From NCBI RefSeq assembly GCF_014279755.1, contig NZ_CP047951.1, positions 1,178,001-1,242,000 of the forward strand: a stretch of DNA of 64,000 nucleotides, in the 5' to 3' direction. The notes beneath the pieces were generated by a model. That model saw only the letters and a program-made list of their open reading frames with translations. It was not told the DNA's origin and did no database searches. Below are positions 9,685 through 18,688 of the stretch, in pieces. Numbering within the stretch: position 1 is the first letter of the stretch; the number at the start of each line of letters is the position of its first letter. The stretch is from Synechococcus sp. PROS-U-1 (GTDB lineage Bacteria > Cyanobacteriota > Cyanobacteriia > PCC-6307 > Cyanobiaceae). A program made the position numbers and the translations under genes.

Positions 9685-11493
9685 ATGAGCGCCAACAGCA
9701 AGGCGATCCGCAACATCGCGATCATCGCCCACGTTGACCACGGCAAGACGACTCTGGTCGACTCGCTGTTGGCGCAGTCAGGGATTTTCCGCGACAACGA
9801 AGCGGTGCCCACCTGTGTGATGGACTCCAACGATCTGGAGCGTGAGCGAGGTATCACGATCCTGTCGAAAAACACCGCGGTCACCTACAACGAGACCCGG
9901 ATCAACATCGTTGACACCCCAGGCCACGCTGACTTCGGCGGCGAGGTGGAGCGGGTGCTTGGGATGGTGGACGGTTGTCTGTTGATCGTCGACGCCAACG
10001 AGGGGCCCATGCCCCAGACCCGCTTTGTGCTGAAGAAGGCCCTCGAGCAAGGGCTTCGTCCGATTGTGTTCGTCAACAAGATCGACCGTGCACGGGTGGA
10101 TCCAGAGACCGCCGTCGACAAGGTGCTCGATCTGTTCATCGAACTGGGCGCTGACGACGATCAATGCGATTTCCCCTATTTGTTCGGCAGTGGTCTCGGA
10201 GGCTTCGCGAAGCCGGACATGAAGACCGACAGCGACAACATGCGCCCGCTGTTCGACGCCATCCTGCGCCACGTTCCGCCTCCGGTTGGTGACCCCGAGA
10301 AGCCTCTCCAGCTGCAAATCACCACGCTTGATTATTCCGACTTTCTCGGCCGGATCATCATTGGTCGGGTTCACAACGGAAAAATCAAACAAGGTCAGAG
10401 CGCTGCTCTGATCAAGGACGACGGCTCCGTGAAGAAGGGCCGTATCAGCAAGCTGCTGGGCTTCGAAGGCCTCCAGCGTGTCGAGATTGAAGAGGCCTCC
10501 GCCGGAGACCTGGTGGCCGTGGCTGGTTTTGACGACGTCAATATCGGCGAAACGATCGCCTGCCCGGATGAACCCACGGCTCTGCCGCTGATCAAGGTGG
10601 ATGAGCCCACCTTGCAGATGACCTTCGTCGTCAACGATTCCCCGTTTGCAGGCAAGGAAGGCAAGTTCGTCACCAGCCGTCAGGTGCGTGACCGCTTGCA
10701 GCGTGAGTTGCTCACCAATGTGGCCCTGCGTGTCGAAGACACCGATTCACCGGACCGTTTCTCCGTGAGTGGTCGCGGCGAGCTCCACCTCGGCATCCTG
10801 ATCGAGACCATGCGTCGTGAGGGCTATGAGTTCCAGGTGTCTCAGCCTCAGGTGATTTACCGCACCATCGATGGCACCCCCTGTGAGCCGGTGGAAACCC
10901 TGGTGATGGATGTTCCTGAACCCGCGGTTGGAAGCTGCATCGAAAAACTGGGCACCCGCAAGGGCGAAATGCAGAACATGGAAACCAGCGCCGATGGCCG
11001 CACCCAGCTGGAATTCATCGTTCCCTCCCGTGGTCTGATTGGTTTCCGTGGTGAATTCATTCGGGCCACCCGTGGCGAAGGAATCATGAGCCATTCCTTC
11101 TACGAATACCGCCCGATGATGGGTGAATTCGACACCCGTCGGAACGGTGTTTTGATTGCTTTTGAAGAGGGCACAGCCACCTTCTATGCCTTGAAGAACG
11201 CCGAGGATCGTGGCCAGTTCTTCATCAGCCCCGGCACAAAGGTCTACAAGGGAATGATCATCGGTGAATACAACCGACCTCAGGATCTTGAGATCAACGT
11301 CTGCAAGACCAAGCAGCTCACCAACATGCGCTCTGCCGGTGCTGAGGAACTGGACACGCTGCAAGCGCCGGTTCAGATGACCCTGGAACGGGCTCTGGAA
11401 TACATCGGACCCGATGAGATGCTCGAAGTGACACCTGAATCGATTCGTCTGCGCAAGCTTCCCGGCAAGAAGCCTGCGAAGGCCAAGCGCTGA
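9685..11493 (+). CDS. typA: GTP-binding ribosome-associated protein TypA/BipA
   Basis: Translational GTPase of the EF-G group that binds 70S ribosomes and supports ribosome assembly and stress growth. 602 residues, normal length. G1 [11 protein letters not shown]2/effector region RERGITIL, G3 [10 protein letters not shown] and G4 NKIDRARV are all intact, followed by the EF-G-like domains and the TypA-specific basic C-terminus rich in Lys/Pro/Ala. Starts at ATG 9685. The stop shares its A with the ATG of the DUF309 gene (TGATG). Confidence 0.96.
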   Translation: MSANSKAIRNIAIIAHVDHGKTTLVDSLLAQSGIFRDNEAVPTCVMDSNDLERERGITILSKNTAVTYNETRINIVDTPGHADFGGEVERVLGMVDGCLLIVDANEGPMPQTRFVLKKALEQGLRPIVFVNKIDRARVDPETAVDKVLDLFIELGADDDQCDFPYLFGSGLGGFAKPDMKTDSDNMRPLFDAILRHVPPPVGDPEKPLQLQITTLDYSDFLGRIIIGRVHNGKIKQGQSAALIKDDGSVKKGRISKLLGFEGLQRVEIEEASAGDLVAVAGFDDVNIGETIACPDEPTALPLIKVDEPTLQMTFVVNDSPFAGKEGKFVTSRQVRDRLQRELLTNVALRVEDTDSPDRFSVSGRGELHLGILIETMRREGYEFQVSQPQVIYRTIDGTPCEPVETLVMDVPEPAVGSCIEKLGTRKGEMQNMETSADGRTQLEFIVPSRGLIGFRGEFIRATRGEGIMSHSFYEYRPMMGEFDTRRNGVLIAFEEGTATFYALKNAEDRGQFFISPGTKVYKGMIIGEYNRPQDLEINVCKTKQLTNMRSAGAEELDTLQAPVQMTLERALEYIGPDEMLEVTPESIRLRKLPGKKPAKAKR

Positions 11494-11849
11494 TGCCCCA
11501 GTCGGATCCCCGCTTTCAGCAGGGCATCGAGCTCTTCAATGCCGGTGAGTGGTATGCCGCCCACGATCTGTTTGAGGAGCTCTGGCATGAAACGGCTGAC
11601 CCGGAGCGGCGCAGCCTGCAGGGGATCCTGCAGGTCGCTGTGGCGCAGTTGCATCTGCAGCGAGGCAACCGGCGCGGCGCAACCATCCTTTTCGGTGAAG
11701 CCCTAGGTCGTCTGAAACGACCGGGAACGCCTGACCTGGGCCTGAACCTTGAGGCGTTGTGCCGTGCGACGCGACAACGTCTTGAAGCGCTTCAGCAGGA
11801 TGGGGATCCCGAGTCATGCACTGTCCCTGTTCTGCAGTTGCAGCGCTGA
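11493..11849 (+). CDS. DUF309 domain protein
   Basis: A 118-residue protein of the DUF309 family, recognised by the helical pattern FNAGEWYAAHDLFEELWHE, with conserved H, D, E and W, followed by a second helix hairpin around LQGILQVAVAQLHLQRGN. Function is not established in the family. Its start overlaps the typA stop by one base, so it is probably co-transcribed and translationally coupled with typA. Confidence 0.88.
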   Translation: MPQSDPRFQQGIELFNAGEWYAAHDLFEELWHETADPERRSLQGILQVAVAQLHLQRGNRRGATILFGEALGRLKRPGTPDLGLNLEALCRATRQRLEALQQDGDPESCTVPVLQLQR

Positions 11850-11885
11850 AGCGCCGGTAATCTCAACGAACTGTGGATTGATTGC

Positions 11886-12338
11886 GTGGCAGCCAAGGCG
11901 ATGCTCCGTTCAGGGGGCCTTCTTCTGTTTCTGCCTCTTCTGGCCGCATTTTGCTCACTGTTCCCTGCACAGGCCCAGCAAGCTGCCGAAGCAGGTGTGA
12001 TCACGATCGAATCTGATCTTCAATCCGCCGATAACAACACGGGTGTGATCACCGCCAGCGGCAATGTTCGCTTGGTGCATGCCGATCGCGGCCTGGTGGC
12101 CACGAGTCGTCAGGCCCAGTACTTCACGGAAGAAGATCGGATTGTGCTGAGTGGTGATGTGGATGTGATCCAGGCCGACGGCAACCTGCTCCGTGCTGAT
12201 CGCTTTACCTATCTGCTGGAGGATGGACGGGCCATCGCCCGTCCCCTCCCCGGCCAGCAGGTGTTCAGTCAATGGTCGCTTCAACCCAGCCAGCCAGTGC
12301 TGGATGAAGCTCCAGAGACAACCCCGGTGGTCCCATGA
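11886..12338 (+). CDS. lptA: LptA/OstA-like lipopolysaccharide transport periplasmic protein
   Basis: Periplasmic bridge protein for lipopolysaccharide export. GTG 11886 (or ATG 11901) opens a signal peptide with hydrophobic core LLLFLPLLAAFCSLF and a likely cleavage after AQA. The mature part shows the OstA/LptA beta-jellyroll repeats, with segments GVITASGNVRLVHADRGLVAT and LSGDVDVIQADGNLLRADR. 150 residues, short but typical for LptA. Overlaps lptB by four bases (ATGA), giving the order lptA-lptB-lptF. Confidence 0.88.
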   Translation: MAAKAMLRSGGLLLFLPLLAAFCSLFPAQAQQAAEAGVITIESDLQSADNNTGVITASGNVRLVHADRGLVATSRQAQYFTEEDRIVLSGDVDVIQADGNLLRADRFTYLLEDGRAIARPLPGQQVFSQWSLQPSQPVLDEAPETTPVVP

Positions 12339-13063
12339 CCCTGGAACTATCGAATGTTTCCATCACGCTGGGTGGGCGTCAGCTGGTGAAGGGCTTGGAT
12401 CTGGAGCTCTCCCCAGGCGAGGTCGTGGGGCTGCTCGGACCGAATGGAGCCGGTAAAACCACCACCTTCAATCTGGTGATCGGTCTACTTTCGCCTGATC
12501 AGGGCGACGTCATCGTTAACGGACAGCGGGTCACCGACCTTCCCATGCCGGAGAGGGCCCGTCTTGGTGTGGGGTATCTCCCGCAGGAGGCCAGTGTTTT
12601 TCGCCATCTCACGGTGCGTGAAAATCTGGACATCGCCCTTGAACAAACCGATCTCAGTGCGGAACAACGCCGGGATCGGCGCCAGCAGCTGATTGAAGAC
12701 TTTCACCTCACCGCGTTCATGAACCGCCGTGGCTTCCAACTCTCCGGGGGTGAACGTCGCCGTTGTGAGGTGGCCCGGGCGCTTGCTTCTGGTGCGAATG
12801 GTCCGACATATCTGCTTTTGGATGAACCCTTTGCCGGCGTCGATCCCCTGGCGGTGGCGGATCTTCAGTTGTTGATTGAGGGCCTTCGTTCACGGGGAAT
12901 GGGCATCCTGATTACCGATCACAACGTGCGCGAAACGTTGGCCACCACAGATCGCGCTTACATCCTCAACGATGGTGCGGTGTTGGCTGCCGGATGCTCC
13001 GATGAGGTCGCGGCTGATCCCCAGGTACGTCGTTACTACCTCGGGGAGGGATTCCAGCTGTGA
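12335..13063 (+). CDS. lptB: LPS export ABC transporter ATP-binding protein
   Basis: Cytoplasmic ATPase of the Lpt exporter. Walker A GPNGAGKTTT, signature LSGGERRRCEVARAL and Walker B YLLLDEPFAGVDP are intact, and the SGGERRR form plus ITDHNVRETL are characteristic of LptB rather than branched-chain amino acid transporters. 242 residues. Coupled on both sides by four-base overlaps, with lptA before and the permease after. Confidence 0.94.
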   Translation: MTLELSNVSITLGGRQLVKGLDLELSPGEVVGLLGPNGAGKTTTFNLVIGLLSPDQGDVIVNGQRVTDLPMPERARLGVGYLPQEASVFRHLTVRENLDIALEQTDLSAEQRRDRRQQLIEDFHLTAFMNRRGFQLSGGERRRCEVARALASGANGPTYLLLDEPFAGVDPLAVADLQLLIEGLRSRGMGILITDHNVRETLATTDRAYILNDGAVLAAGCSDEVAADPQVRRYYLGEGFQL

Positions 13064-14223
13064 TTTTGGATCGTCTGAAACGGGCCACCTGGATGCGGCT
13101 GGATCTCCTGGATCGCTGGTTGCTGAAGGAGCTTCTGGGTCCGCTGCTGTTCTTTATTGCCCTGTTCACATTGCTGCTGCTTACGGGCGGCGTCATGTTT
13201 GAGCTGGTGCGGCAGATGGTCGACAAGAACCTGCCGATCACGATCGCCGTTCAGGTTCTGTTGTTCAGCATTCCGCGTTGGCTGGCCTTCTCTGTTCCGA
13301 TCGGAACCCTGATGGCGTCGCTGTTTGTGTTCACCCGCCTTTCAGCGAACAGTGAACTCACCGCCCTGCGCAGCCTTGGCATCACCACGGTGCGAATGAT
13401 CAGTGCGGCCCTCGCCCTCTCGATGGTGATGACGCTGTTCACGTTCGTTCTCAACGACGTGGTGGTGCCTCGTACGCAACGCTATGCAGAGGTCACCCTG
13501 AAGCGGGCTCTGGGTCGATCCCTCGCCAGTGAGACAGGACGCGACATTATTTATCCCCGATTCGGGACCCGCTTCGATTCTGAAGGTGAAGAGGATGGGA
13601 AGGGCCTGAATCAACTCTTCTATTCGAGGAAGTTCCAGGACGGTGAAATGGTGGATGTGACTGTCCTGGATTTCACCCGATCAGGTTTCACCCAGATGTT
13701 GCGGGCCGATCGGGCTATCTGGAATGAAGCTCAAGCCAGCTGGGACTTTTTGGACGGCCAAATTCTCACCTTGGCCGCCAATGGCAGCTCAACGAAGGCC
13801 GATTTCGATCGTTACGTTTATCCCCTTGGCTCAGGTCCGGTGCGCCTAGCGGGGATTGAGAAGGATGCCGTCAACATGACCGTTGGCGAGGCTTTGCAGG
13901 CTCAGCAGCTCTATGAGGAAGCCGGCAGCATCAAGGAAGCCCGCAAGATCCGTGTGCGGATCCAGGAGAAATTCACGGTTCCGATGGCCTGCCTGGTGTT
14001 TGGTCTGTTTGGAGCCACCCTCGGCGCGCAGCCCAGTTACCGAAGCAGCAGAAGCTTCTCGTTTGTGCTGACCCTTGGGATCATCGCTGTCTACTACGTG
14101 ATCGGCTTCAGCTTCAGTTCGCTGGGGGTCAAGGGCACACTGCCTCCTGTGATGGCGGCATGGCTGCCTGTGGTGTTGTTTTTGGGGGCGGGTGGTCTGT
14201 TGCTGAAACAGGCCAGTCGCTGA
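13060..14223 (+). CDS. LptF/LptG family permease (YjgP/YjgQ)
   Basis: Transmembrane partner of LptB in the LPS exporter. 387 residues: a membrane block near residues 15-110 (RWLLKELLGPLLFF, PRWLAFSVPIGTLMA), a periplasmic domain in the middle, and further membrane helices at the C-terminus. The segment SVPIGTLMASLFVFTRLSANSELTALRSLGI is the family hallmark. Starts at GTG 13060 inside the lptB end. Only one such permease is encoded here, while proteobacteria use an LptF-LptG pair; a second copy elsewhere or a homodimer are both possible. Confidence 0.9.
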   Translation: MILDRLKRATWMRLDLLDRWLLKELLGPLLFFIALFTLLLLTGGVMFELVRQMVDKNLPITIAVQVLLFSIPRWLAFSVPIGTLMASLFVFTRLSANSELTALRSLGITTVRMISAALALSMVMTLFTFVLNDVVVPRTQRYAEVTLKRALGRSLASETGRDIIYPRFGTRFDSEGEEDGKGLNQLFYSRKFQDGEMVDVTVLDFTRSGFTQMLRADRAIWNEAQASWDFLDGQILTLAANGSSTKADFDRYVYPLGSGPVRLAGIEKDAVNMTVGEALQAQQLYEEAGSIKEARKIRVRIQEKFTVPMACLVFGLFGATLGAQPSYRSSRSFSFVLTLGIIAVYYVIGFSFSSLGVKGTLPPVMAAWLPVVLFLGAGGLLLKQASR

Positions 14224-14264
14224 TCTTCCAAGGCAGAATCGCCATGTCTTTGTGAAATGCTGGG

Positions 14265-15176
14265 TTGAACACGCCTTTTGAGCTGGTCACCAGCCTCGGT
14301 TTTGCTGGCTTTGTGTTGCTGCTAGTGGCCATGCCTCTGGCCTTCTGGGCAGTGTCGAGCCAGTCCCGTGGAGGATTGGTGCGCCTGTTGGTTGCCGTCG
14401 CCAACCTGCTGTTCACCGCACAGTTGGTCCTGCGCTGGTGGCAATCCGGGCACTTCCCGATCAGCAATCTCTACGAATCGCTCTGCTTCTTGGCCTGGGC
14501 CTGCACGCTTACCCAGCTGTTGGTGGAGCGGGCCTGGCCTTCACCGATCGTGGCGGCAGCGGCTACACCGATGGGGCTCGGTTGTATCGCCTTCGCCAGC
14601 TTTGCTTTGCCAGACCAGTTGCAGTCTGCGGCTCCCTTGGTGCCTGCTCTGCGTTCCAGCTGGCTGGTGATGCACGTGAGCGTGATCATGGTCAGTTATG
14701 CGGCCTTGCTTGTGGGATCTCTTCTCTCACTGGCGGTGTTGGTTACGGATCGCGGCCAGGCTCTGGAGCTGCGCAGCAGTTCCATCGGCAGTGGTGGATT
14801 TCGGCAGGCTGCCTCTGTAACGAATGGTGGTTCTGTTGCCCTGCAATCGGTGCAGCTGAGCACCACGGAACAAATCGACAGCCTGAGCTATCGCACGATC
14901 ACGGTTGGTTTTCTGATGCTCACCGTCGGCATCGTGAGTGGTGCGGTTTGGGCCAATGAAGCCTGGGGAAGTTACTGGAGTTGGGATCCCAAGGAAACCT
15001 GGGCTTTGATCTGCTGGTTGGTTTACGCGGCCTATCTGCACACCCGCCTGAGTCGCGGCTGGCAGGGACGTCGCCCTGCGCTTGTTGCCGTTGTTGGGCT
15101 TGTGGTGATCGCTGTTTGTTACATCGGCGTCAACCTGCTGGGCATCGGCTTGCACAGTTATGGGTGGTTCTTCTAG
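14265..15176 (+). CDS. ccsA: Cytochrome c biogenesis protein CcsA (system II)
   Basis: Heme-handling membrane subunit of the Ccs (system II) machinery that attaches heme to c-type cytochromes on the lumenal side of thylakoids. 303 residues, about eight hydrophobic segments, and the tryptophan-rich WWD-type motif [20 protein letters not shown]; conserved His residues occur in MHVS and at the C-terminal GLHSYGWFF. Starts at TTG 14265. It is the last gene before the gene-poor stretch and lies 40 bases after the Lpt permease. Confidence 0.93.
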   Translation: MNTPFELVTSLGFAGFVLLLVAMPLAFWAVSSQSRGGLVRLLVAVANLLFTAQLVLRWWQSGHFPISNLYESLCFLAWACTLTQLLVERAWPSPIVAAAATPMGLGCIAFASFALPDQLQSAAPLVPALRSSWLVMHVSVIMVSYAALLVGSLLSLAVLVTDRGQALELRSSSIGSGGFRQAASVTNGGSVALQSVQLSTTEQIDSLSYRTITVGFLMLTVGIVSGAVWANEAWGSYWSWDPKETWALICWLVYAAYLHTRLSRGWQGRRPALVAVVGLVVIAVCYIGVNLLGIGLHSYGWFF

Positions 15177-15395
15177 TCGCTTGGTATGACTGGATTAACC
15201 GGTTTCTATATCCCTTGACTTCGACCTAGCGGTGGCAACACCGTATGCCCATGCTCCATTTAGACCATGGGGTACTTCATGGGCAATTGTGGTTGCTGCG
15301 AGAAGTGACGCTTTCATAGAACTCTCACCAGACTCTCTCCTATTAGTGATGTACAGCGGACGAGAGGCAATGAGGATTGGCATATCCACAAATCA

Positions 15396-15869
15396 ATGGG
15401 CATGTCTTTTGTTCAGTCCATGCGATTCACCAAGAAATGGATCGCGAAGAACAATCTTGACATCCTTAACGAGGATCACACTCGGAGGCGAATCCAGTAC
15501 TTGGTTCAAGACCCCATCGACGGTCAAACGACGCTTGTCACTTCCAATCTCGACCGTCAAGCCAAGATTAACAAGGTTGAGTATTTCGCAATTGGAAGGG
15601 ATTCCGTGCTGGTCAATGTCAACGCTAGGAATACCCAGGTCAGTAACTTGACAAGTGGTGAGAACACTTCTGATACCCTCTACATCCAGGTAGATACCAG
15701 CAACGCAAAGCGGTTCCTCAGAGCAACCTGGGGTGACGTTGCAACAACAGTCATTGCACCTGGGAACATCCAACAGGTTGCAAACCAACTAGACGACTTA
15801 CCTGGAGTGGCACCAGGTCAGTTATCGACTTACATCAGTATAAATGGGGACTTTCATGCCTTTGCTTAG
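15396..15869 (+). CDS. Hypothetical protein, orphan
   Basis: 157 residues from ATG 15396 (ATGs at 15402 and 15420 are alternatives). No signal peptide or membrane segment. Rich in Asn, Thr, Gln and Val, with beta-like stretches such as DSVLVNVNARNT and DTLYIQVDT, so it may be a soluble beta-rich protein. I recognise no family. A 131-codon frame is open on the opposite strand over the same bases, so the coding choice rests on the more protein-like composition of this strand. It sits at the edge of a gene-poor region after ccsA. Confidence 0.5.
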   Translation: MGMSFVQSMRFTKKWIAKNNLDILNEDHTRRRIQYLVQDPIDGQTTLVTSNLDRQAKINKVEYFAIGRDSVLVNVNARNTQVSNLTSGENTSDTLYIQVDTSNAKRFLRATWGDVATTVIAPGNIQQVANQLDDLPGVAPGQLSTYISINGDFHAFA

Positions 15870-16135
15870 GCGCTGACCACAGGGGGCGTCTTTCTTCATG
15901 CCTGCCGATAAGTCCGATTGGGGGTCCCCTCCCGCTTCCACACCTATGCCTAATATCTGAGGAGACCAAAGGAACCGTTTCTATACCTGCTTCTATAGAC
16001 CTCAAATCGCAGTAATAGTAAGGGCTCCTGGTTATGGATGGTTCTTTGGTGGGTGGTTATACAAAAGTTTTTCGTGTTTGATTTGTTTGGTTGTACTGCT
16101 AACGGAAGTTAGATAAAAGGGATCATCGTTACTGG

Positions 16136-16166
16136 AGGGTTCCCGGTTAGGGAGCCCTATTTTAAT
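16136..16166 (+). terminator. Hairpin with weak U-tail, possible terminator
   Basis: AGGGTTCCC and GGGAGCCCT pair (one G-T wobble) around the loop GGTTA, followed by ATTTTAAT on the + strand. It is 270 bases beyond the orphan ORF, so it may end that transcript or a short RNA. Confidence 0.45.
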
Positions 16167-16188
16167 GTCTGGATCTGCCGGACATAAG

Positions 16189-16229
16189 AAGACCCCCCTG
16201 GAGGTCTTCCAGAGGGGTTTGTCTTTATG
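16189..16229 (+). terminator. Second hairpin, two exclusive pairings possible
   Basis: ACCCCCCTGG pairs with CCAGAGGGGTTT, followed by GTCTTTATGG; the same bases can instead pair AAGACC with GGTCTT, which would break the first stem. A terminator is the simplest reading, and the alternative pairing is noted because it resembles attenuator logic. Confidence 0.4.
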
Positions 16230-16525
16230 GGGAGTCGATCACTCCTGTTGTTCCCATGTGCGTGGAGAATGACCTAATCGTTTTCTAGATCTGCCAACTC
16301 TAAATGCCAAGTATGTGTGAAATATAATCGTGGTCACAAGATTACCGACATACCACCAAAAAGACATGTCCTCGCATATGTCTTAGCTCTCCTTGCACGA
16401 CCAACCTATCCACATCCCTCCGAACAAGACAATGTAAAGACTGAACAGCTGATAAGCGACAAGAACTGAGAGCTTGAGGAAGGTTTTGAATCTCATGGAT
16501 CATTGGTGCCTGATGTGAACTTCAT

Positions 16526-17359
16526 TTAACACTGATTCGTCACCCATTCAGCAGCTTTTTTAAATCCTAAATCTGCTGATTTTCTCCAATCCTGACATGC
16601 ACCCTCAAGATCATTTGCTAATTCCTTTGAAGCGCCGCGATTGCGGTAGGCCTCAGAATCCTGCGGATTAATATCTATCACCTTGCTCCAATCATCAATA
16701 GACCCGTGAAGATCTTCTAAGTTAACCTTTGCATAGCCACGAAGATTGTAGGCAATAGAATCCTTCGGGTCAATCTCTATTGCGTTGTTTAAATCAGAAA
16801 TTGCTCCTTCATAATCTTCTAATCCCTTCAGTTTCAGCTCACCACGATTTCTGTAGGCACGAGCTTGTTTAGGATCAATCTCTATTATCTTCGTGTAATC
16901 AGAAATTGCTCCTTGATAATCTGCTAGGTGATACTTTGCAGTCGCACGATTGTAATAGGCATTAGTAGACTTAGGGTTTATTTCTAGTGCCTTCGTGTAA
17001 TCATGAATAGAACCTTGGTAATCCTTTAATGCGCCCTTGGTAACGCCACGATTGTCGTAGGCAAGGGCTTGTTTGGGATCAATCTCTATTGCCTTCGTGT
17101 AATCAGCAATTGCTCCTTGATAATCTTCTAAATCATACTTAGTAATGCCACGATTATAGTAGGAATCAGCATCCTGAGGGTTGATCTCTATTGCCTTCGT
17201 GTAATCCTCGATTGCTCCTTGGTAATTGTCAGCCTTGTATTTCTCTACTCCTTGATTGAAATACTGAATTCCCAATGGGTTCGTACAACCAGTAATCAAC
17301 GGAGACCCAAATGCAAGCACAGACAATGCTGCAGCAATGGCAGTAGTCCGGCGAGACAT
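16526..17359 (-). CDS. TPR-repeat lipoprotein
   Basis: 277 residues from ATG 17359, chosen because it gives a clean lipoprotein signal: MSRRTT, a hydrophobic core and the lipobox LITGC. An ATG at 17413 would add 18 residues. The rest is seven tandem 34-residue tetratricopeptide repeats, each close to AYYNRGxxKxxLxDYQGAIxDYTKAIEIDPK; the last is degenerate and rich in Trp, Cys and Lys. TPR solenoids bind other proteins; the partner is unknown. The lipobox points to the outer face of a membrane. Third codon positions look more A/T-rich than in nearby core genes, and the repeats are near-identical at DNA level, a sign of recent expansion. Confidence 0.85.
   Translation of the reverse strand: MSRRTTAIAAALSVLAFGSPLITGCTNPLGIQYFNQGVEKYKADNYQGAIEDYTKAIEINPQDADSYYNRGITKYDLEDYQGAIADYTKAIEIDPKQALAYDNRGVTKGALKDYQGSIHDYTKALEINPKSTNAYYNRATAKYHLADYQGAISDYTKIIEIDPKQARAYRNRGELKLKGLEDYEGAISDLNNAIEIDPKDSIAYNLRGYAKVNLEDLHGSIDDWSKVIDINPQDSEAYRNRGASKELANDLEGACQDWRKSADLGFKKAAEWVTNQC
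16560..17265. repeat. Tandem 102-base repeats coding TPRs
   Basis: About seven in-frame copies of a 102-base unit. Short strings such as AATTGCTCCTTGATAATCT and CTTCGTGTAATCA recur at this spacing. Such DNA can change copy number by slippage or recombination. Confidence 0.6.
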
Positions 17360-17460
17360 TGGTTTGGTGTTCTGCTTCAACCAGTGTAAGAAGGATCCTG
17401 AGTGAGGCATCAAAAAGGCTCCCCCTTAAGGAGTGCCTGCGGTTGAGTTGAGGTCGAGAC

Positions 17461-17695
17461 TCACTCCTCTTCTTCAGCACCCCCGACAGGAACCAAACGG
17501 ATCTGCTTCTTGCCCAACTTGATCGTATTCGTCACCGGGGTTGAGTTCCAGCATGGCGGTGTATGCCTTGCCGATCAGAAGGTTGCCGTTTCCTTGGACA
17601 ACTGCTTTGTAGGACAGCTTGCGATCACCTTTGCCGATCCATGAGGAACCGCATGTAGAGAAGGTTAGACCTTTGGCTTCAAGAAGCTTGGAGGT
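17461..17695 (-). pseudogene. Truncated, frameshifted cyanobacterial AbrB-like regulator
   Basis: Read on the - strand, the frame encodes LLEAKG, then KLSYKAVVQGNGNLLIGKAY, then AMLELNPGDEY, which fits the conserved core of the cyanobacterial AbrB-like (CalA/CalB type) DNA-binding proteins. The matching C-terminus, IKLGKKQIRLVPVGG followed by four Glu and a stop at 17461, is in another frame: the shift falls near 17530, where the pairing GDEY to IKLGK needs one base removed. A stop codon lies just upstream of LLEAKG, so the N-terminal half is missing too. Not visible as one open frame. The gene appears dead unless sequence errors are involved. Confidence 0.65.
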
Positions 17696-17735
17696 AAAAG
17701 TTTAGACAAATTAGGACATATTTTCCACTATGTCG

Positions 17736-17892
17736 ATGCGCTCATCTCAAGAACCTTTGCTTTTGCGTGAACAAACCAACCGATGAGTCGAAGCACCGGT
17801 TGCATTTGTAGCGAGGAGATACATAATTGAAATTGTACGGTCGCAGAGAACCGTGCGCTGGAGGGCAAGGGTGGTGCCTTGCCCCTTTTTTT
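17736..17892 (+). ncRNA. Candidate small RNA ending in a strong terminator
   Basis: A promoter-like pair TAGACA and CACTAT with 17-base spacing (17703-17731) precedes about 150 bases without a sound reading frame. The stretch ends with a small stem ACGGT/ACCGT and then a perfect terminator. No family recognised; I did not find the motifs I know for Yfr1. Confidence 0.35.
17863..17892 (+). terminator. Strong rho-independent terminator without an upstream gene
   Basis: GGGCAAGG and CCTTGCCC pair with a six-base loop, followed by C and seven T on the + strand. The nearest + strand protein gene is more than 1.9 kb upstream, so a small RNA or a very short ORF is the likely source. Confidence 0.75.
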
Positions 17893-18652
17893 GGTCATAT
17901 CTTGGTGTGCCTTGTGCTCTCTGCATTAATCAAGAGCAAACACGATCAATAAATCCTTGGTGCGCTAGCTCTCTTTGGCGAAATCTGATGTGTTCTCTCA
18001 ATTTCGCCATGGCATCCGACGTTATGGAGAGTTGCCTAGGAGTCACTCAAGAGCTGAGGCCACACGCGAGCCCGAAGCTGTTGAACGAAGATGCTGGCAT
18101 TGAATGTGAATCCCTTCACTGTGCTCGGCTCGGATCCACATGCGCGAAATGAATATCGGCTGTTTAGAGAGTGTCGCCCTGTCCGTTGGGTGGATTCTTC
18201 CCTCCGATCTCGACATCCATGGCGACGCAAGAACAGAGCTCAGCACTGCGATGTATATCACTGTTTGCTTTGACTCCTCTGTCCTCATAATATTGCTTGA
18301 TCCTGCAGGGTCTTCCAGGAATAAGGCCGAGCATTGTTCGTGGCATCAATCGGATAGATGGAGCTAAAGATTGAAATAGAACAATATTTTTCCAATCACT
18401 TGTTCAACATTGCTCAAGTTTCACGTTCATTCAATGCATGTGATGCGTCCGACTTTTTCCTGGCAATCCATCATTTCCCTTCTCAGCAGATCACATCTCT
18501 GGAACGGGTGATCAAACTCTGACGACGCCTCCCCCAACTTATGAATCTCACCCCGCTTGCTTCAGCCTGGTTGGCCCTCAAGGCCAGCCCCGCTAACCCA
18601 CTCAGGCAGATTTGATCGTAGGAAGTGAACTTGTCGAGTTCCGACCGTCTGA

Positions 18653-18688
18653 CAAAAAGGAAGGCCACCCCTGCCAGAGGGATGGCCT
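18653..18688 (-). terminator. Terminator on the - strand, no clear gene before it
   Basis: On the - strand AGGCCATCCC and GGGTGGCCT pair (one bulge), followed by TCCTTTTT. It would end a transcript coming from the right, where only the doubtful frame 18847-19107 lies. Confidence 0.55.

Larger units (their letters stand above)
15870..16525. other. Gene-free stretch with two hairpins
   Basis: Apart from the two hairpins at 16136-16229 I find no convincing reading frame here. The part around 16010-16130 and 16290-16350 is noticeably A/T-richer than the flanking core genes. Confidence 0.5.

Noticed and set aside
15393-15788. 131-codon - strand frame over the orphan ORF
   Set aside because: Cys-rich and less protein-like than the + strand frame; no start-site support.
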